Source: Raphanus sativus (Eukaryota; Streptophyta; Magnoliopsida; Brassicales; Brassicaceae). Taken from it: a DNA stretch of 64,000 nucleotides. The notes under the pieces are model-generated. The model was not told the DNA's origin. It made no database searches and was given only the letters and a program-made list of their open reading frames with translations. Below, piece by piece: positions 60,775 through 64,000 of this stretch. Location: the NCBI RefSeq assembly GCF_000801105.2, contig NC_079514.1, positions 17,214,293-17,278,292 on the forward strand. The letters are read 5' to 3'. The first letter of the stretch is position 1. Each line of letters opens with the position of its first letter. Made by a program: the position numbers and the translations under genes.

Positions 60775-61706
60775 ATGAAAGTCACAAGAAGCAAGAATGT
60801 CCAGATTCCCAAACCCCACCACCGACCGGCTCCTTCAGGACCGTGTTCTGAATCTACAAGCTCCGTCTACTCTGAGCCGATGGTAATTTCCCTCATTCCT
60901 AAACTTAGCCTCGAGTACTTGTGCCGGACTAAGTGATCTTGCGTTCTGTTATGTGCTGTTTGATTTAGTTTTGTGTGATATTGCTTTCTGTTATGTGCTG
61001 TTTGATTTATTTTCAAGTGATTCTCCTGTCTTTGTCATATAAGAGAATAGCATCTCTCTTTATATACATGCTACAAGCTTTTTTCTTTGATACTTACAAA
61101 ATTACAATGTCAAAATGAAAAGATTGAGCTAATTCAGACAGGAATGTTTTGATTTCTTTCGTCCTGTTATTATCATCACTTTCTGCAATATTTTTGAAGA
61201 GATTGGCCTTGCTTGAGATTTGGAGTTTCTAAATGTGTAACAAGGGCATGAGAAAACTCTGTGGTCGTCGTCGCAAGTGTCAACTGTGTGTATTTGTCTT
61301 TGTCGTGGCTTTTGATCTTTTTCGTATACTTCCAAATATATTGCTGGATTTACTAAATCCTTAAATTATCTGATCGCTTCCACCGTCTCTGTTTAGATTC
61401 GATGTGGCATCAATAGACTGAGAACTCAAGTGGTGCTATTGGAGCTAGGCTTTCTGCTGATGTTGCCACGGATTGTGGTTTAAAGTTCATTTATGTCCAC
61501 TTTTGAGTTAGTTTTAGTCCAAAGTTTTAATGTATTCTTTGTCTAATGAAAATATTGAAAAACTGTAGGACGAGAATGAACGAGGAAACAAGCCTAGAAG
61601 CGGACATGAGTATAAGAACCGCTCCTTCATTCCAGGAGAAAGTGATGAAAACATATATGAAGAAATCTGCAATGTTCTACAAAAGCAAGAATACTTCAAA
61701 ACATAG
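60775..61706 (+). CDS. Small two-exon ORF (81 aa) in candidate Helitron, unknown
   Basis: Exon 1 is 60775-60882, from MKVTRSKNVQIPKPHHRPAP to YSEPM. Exon 2 is 61569-61706, DENERGNKPRSGHEYKNRSF then IPGESDENIYEEICNVLQKQ and TAG. Donor ATG|GTAATT and acceptor CTGTAG are canonical and phase 0 is kept; the intron is 686 bp. Charged, without membrane segments. No family recognised. It may be the surviving N-terminal part of a larger captured gene, or a small intact gene. Confidence 0.5.
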
Positions 61707-61859
61707 TTAGTGGTATCTATTTCGTAGTTTCTTTCTTTGTTCTCTTCGCTTCTTATGCGGCCATTTTCTATACAGGTTTTGATATCCCATCAAACAATAA
61801 CTTACATTCTTCTCTTTTGTTTTTTTTTCTGATTCAAACATTAGCTTTGGTTTGAGAGA

Positions 61860-62100
61860 GCGGAATCAGGAAAGCAACAGTAACTGAGCTGCTGTTGAAG
61901 TTTTGCAATCCTGGATGAGGTCAACACTTTTGACGGATTGGAGATTAGTACCTTCAGCTGGAATGGCCAGCACAGCAAACCGGTATGGTGAGCCAAGAAT
62001 TGCTCTGTTCAGTATAACTATCTGAGCAAAACATTGCTTACAGAAAAAGGAGGAGATGCTTCTTAAACCAATGTCGTATATGCAATGCAACTGATATACC
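61860..62100. other. Exon-like block of uncertain strand
   Basis: Higher GC than its surroundings. The minus strand is open for 74 codons (QIVILNRAILGSPYRFAVLA); the plus strand is broken. No family recognised. Confidence 0.3.
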
Positions 62101-62399
62101 TAACGTTCATGGCATCGTTAATGGACAACATTTATTTTTAGTGGCACCTGATCAAATGTGTAGTCATAATATCTAGATTCAATACTAAACTACAGATGGA
62201 TTCACTATTGCAGGGCTATGATCATTGGTGGGTGAAAAAGGAGTTCAATGATCAGGCGGTCATAAGTTGAGAGTGGCCATAGTCAGATAAAATTTTGAAC
62301 ACCCTCCGCTGTTGCTGCTGAATGAAGCAACAATTGCTTTGATGCTTAGTCAGTGTGTGGTTCAATATACAGTGGACCGGATCGTTGTTAACACATCGG

Positions 62400-63940
62400 T
62401 TTTCAACAATCAACTCTTATTATCAACAATCAAGAACTCATGTATTTTTTATTTATTTAATTAACTCATGTAATTATAGTGGTTAAAAATGGAGTCAACG
62501 TGGTGGAGAAAGGAAGGCAAGAGACTTAGATAGATATAAAAGATGGAGAATTATTTGAGTCTGAACTTCCCTGGAAATTAAAGAAAAAAAAACTAAGTAA
62601 ACTTGGACAATCGATAGGATAACGAAACAAATCATAATGTATGTACATATCCATCTAATTAATTAGTTAACTAATATATTAAAGAAAGCTATTTGTAGTT
62701 CATTTTTATTCCTAATACAATTCTACCTACTTCGACAGTAAAACTATATGATTGTAAGTCATTTAACACGATGTCTAAAACCTCTTCCACCATTTAATAC
62801 ATATTAATAAGGGTCTCTAATAATAAATATATATGTTTAACAAGTAGATTTTATATTTTCTCCATATAGAGTATGCAATTTTTCCACTCCCTGCATTTTC
62901 ACACTGATTCTATCTCTGAAAAGCATAATTATATTGGTGTTTTCATTTTTTAAAAACAATAGTCCGAAAAGAAAAATACCTGACCAACGAGGAAACCCAA
63001 CTTCCTAGCATAAAATGTAACACTCTATTAAAGTTTTTAGCTATTTCAAACATTAACAACTTTGTTGTAAATAGTTTTTTTTTTATGTTTGATTTAATTT
63101 AACATTCATTAAAAGAACACATTCTATTGACATGTAAGGGATAGTTAAAAAATAAAAATAACCAAAACAGAAGAAAAGAGTAAATGTATGTATATTCCTT
63201 TTCGATTTTATATGGCCAACCAATCATTATGCATGAAAAATCATATATTCAAAAGCAACAATTTCTTGCCAAATACTATGTACATAAATTTCGAAATACT
63301 AAAATAATAAAAACTAATGATGTAGCTCGAACTCAGGTACTGAAAATATCAAAATATCCAATCTTAGAATGCATATACTGTGGAGCTTTTAGTCTGGACT
63401 TATGAAAATACAAAATAGTGTCATATATAAGGATTCTCACTTTTCAATTATAATCATCGTATTGCTATATTTGTACTTCATCTGGATTCTGGAAAGCAGT
63501 CGTTAGCACTAAATATCTATGAACAAAGAATATCAGAAAGACTATTACCACTGCTTCTTTTAGTAAAAAGAACACATGTTACCAATGTTAAAATTCTTAA
63601 AAGAAGTGCACAATTTTCTCTATAATCATTTGAGTCAGTATTAAACTTACATCAAAACAACTATAATTACATCAACTATAAAATAATACTTTTTTAGGTG
63701 TGACATTGAATGTCATGAAACATCTATAACAAAGAGTTAAACTTATAATTTAAGATTGTTCACATTTTAGATAGAGAATAGTTTGTTTTATATTATGTCT
63801 ATCGTTATCTTCTTCTACAAAATCTAACATTCTATATCTTTCATTTTTTTGGCTATATTGAGAAATAATTAATGGGGAATTTTCAAAATAGTTTCAATAC
63901 CATTATATTTAAATAAAATGATTGAAAAAAGTACAAGATA
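62400..63940. other. AT-rich DNA
   Basis: No gene seen; short ORFs only. Ends at the Helitron hairpin at 63943. Confidence 0.5.
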
Positions 63941-64000
63941 CAATCCGCGCGTAGCGCGGATAAATGATCTAGCAACCGCCAAAAACGATGACTAGCCAAA

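Larger units (their letters stand above)
59829..63972 (+). mobile_element. Candidate Helitron (4.1 kb) with captured spliced gene
   Basis: 5' TCTATTACACTACTAAAAGG at 59829 preceded by A. 3' hairpin ATCCGCGCGTAGCGCGGAT (63943-63961) then AAATGAT and CTAG at 63969-63972. The base after is C where Helitrons prefer T, and there is no empty-site support, so the two ends may belong to different elements. The interior 60000-62400 is GC-richer and gene-like; 62400-63940 is AT-rich. Confidence 0.5.

Overview
The window is plant nuclear DNA: AT-rich, spliced genes with GT-AG introns, tRNA-derived SINEs, LINEs, Ty3/gypsy, CACTA and Helitron elements. The gene families (FBD F-box, REM-type B3, type I MADS, TPD1-like, TPK/KCO) and the repeat style point to Brassicaceae, most likely Brassica or Raphanus. 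That assignment is inference from family resemblance; no search was run. The sequence is dominated by nested transposons, with a few short, partly decayed genes between them.

Layout. 1-10860: a LINE split by a complete but mutated Tat-lineage Ty3/gypsy element (553-9698; 559-bp LTRs, TSD GTGAT) that landed in the LINE reverse-transcriptase catalytic motif. 11221-16020: a GA microsatellite and a diverged ~400-bp repeat, interrupted by a 3.1-kb Helitron (12562-15670). 16190-21315: LINE remnant, an intact two-exon type I MADS-box gene (17611-18346), a 3xHMG-box pseudogene, a SINE. 21316-27371: AT-rich DNA with Helitron termini, including an 864-bp Helitron that holds a SINE. 27375-29994: an element with Harbinger-like termini and TTA TSD that encloses a REM/B3 pseudogene. 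30399-32590: F-box/FBD pseudogene, CRK kinase tail, tRNA-Leu(UAG). 33027-34410: Tourist-like MITE, then an array of palindromic 'GACGACTTAC...GTAAGTCGTC' units. 34847-36149: a two-exon, coding-intact TPK-like K+ channel that has lost its pores. 36343-37708: a long foldback element containing a SINE. 38255 to at least 42745: a Ty3/gypsy gag/PBS/LTR fragment split by a 3.5-kb Helitron that carries captured gene pieces, among them an SRP54 GTPase segment. 45617-46899: Ser/Asn-rich gene remnant. 47100-47824: LINE zf-RVT/RNase H tail. 48713-49509: TPD1-like small secreted protein gene. 50612-58428: full-length CACTA element with two genes. 59829-63972: candidate Helitron carrying a small spliced gene.

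Probably functional as read: the MADS-box gene, the TPD1-like gene, the tRNA and, structurally, the poreless TPK gene. The second CACTA gene has one continuous spliced frame except for a non-canonical donor. Most other coding matter is transposon-derived or pseudogenised. All exon models are by eye from splice consensus and phase.
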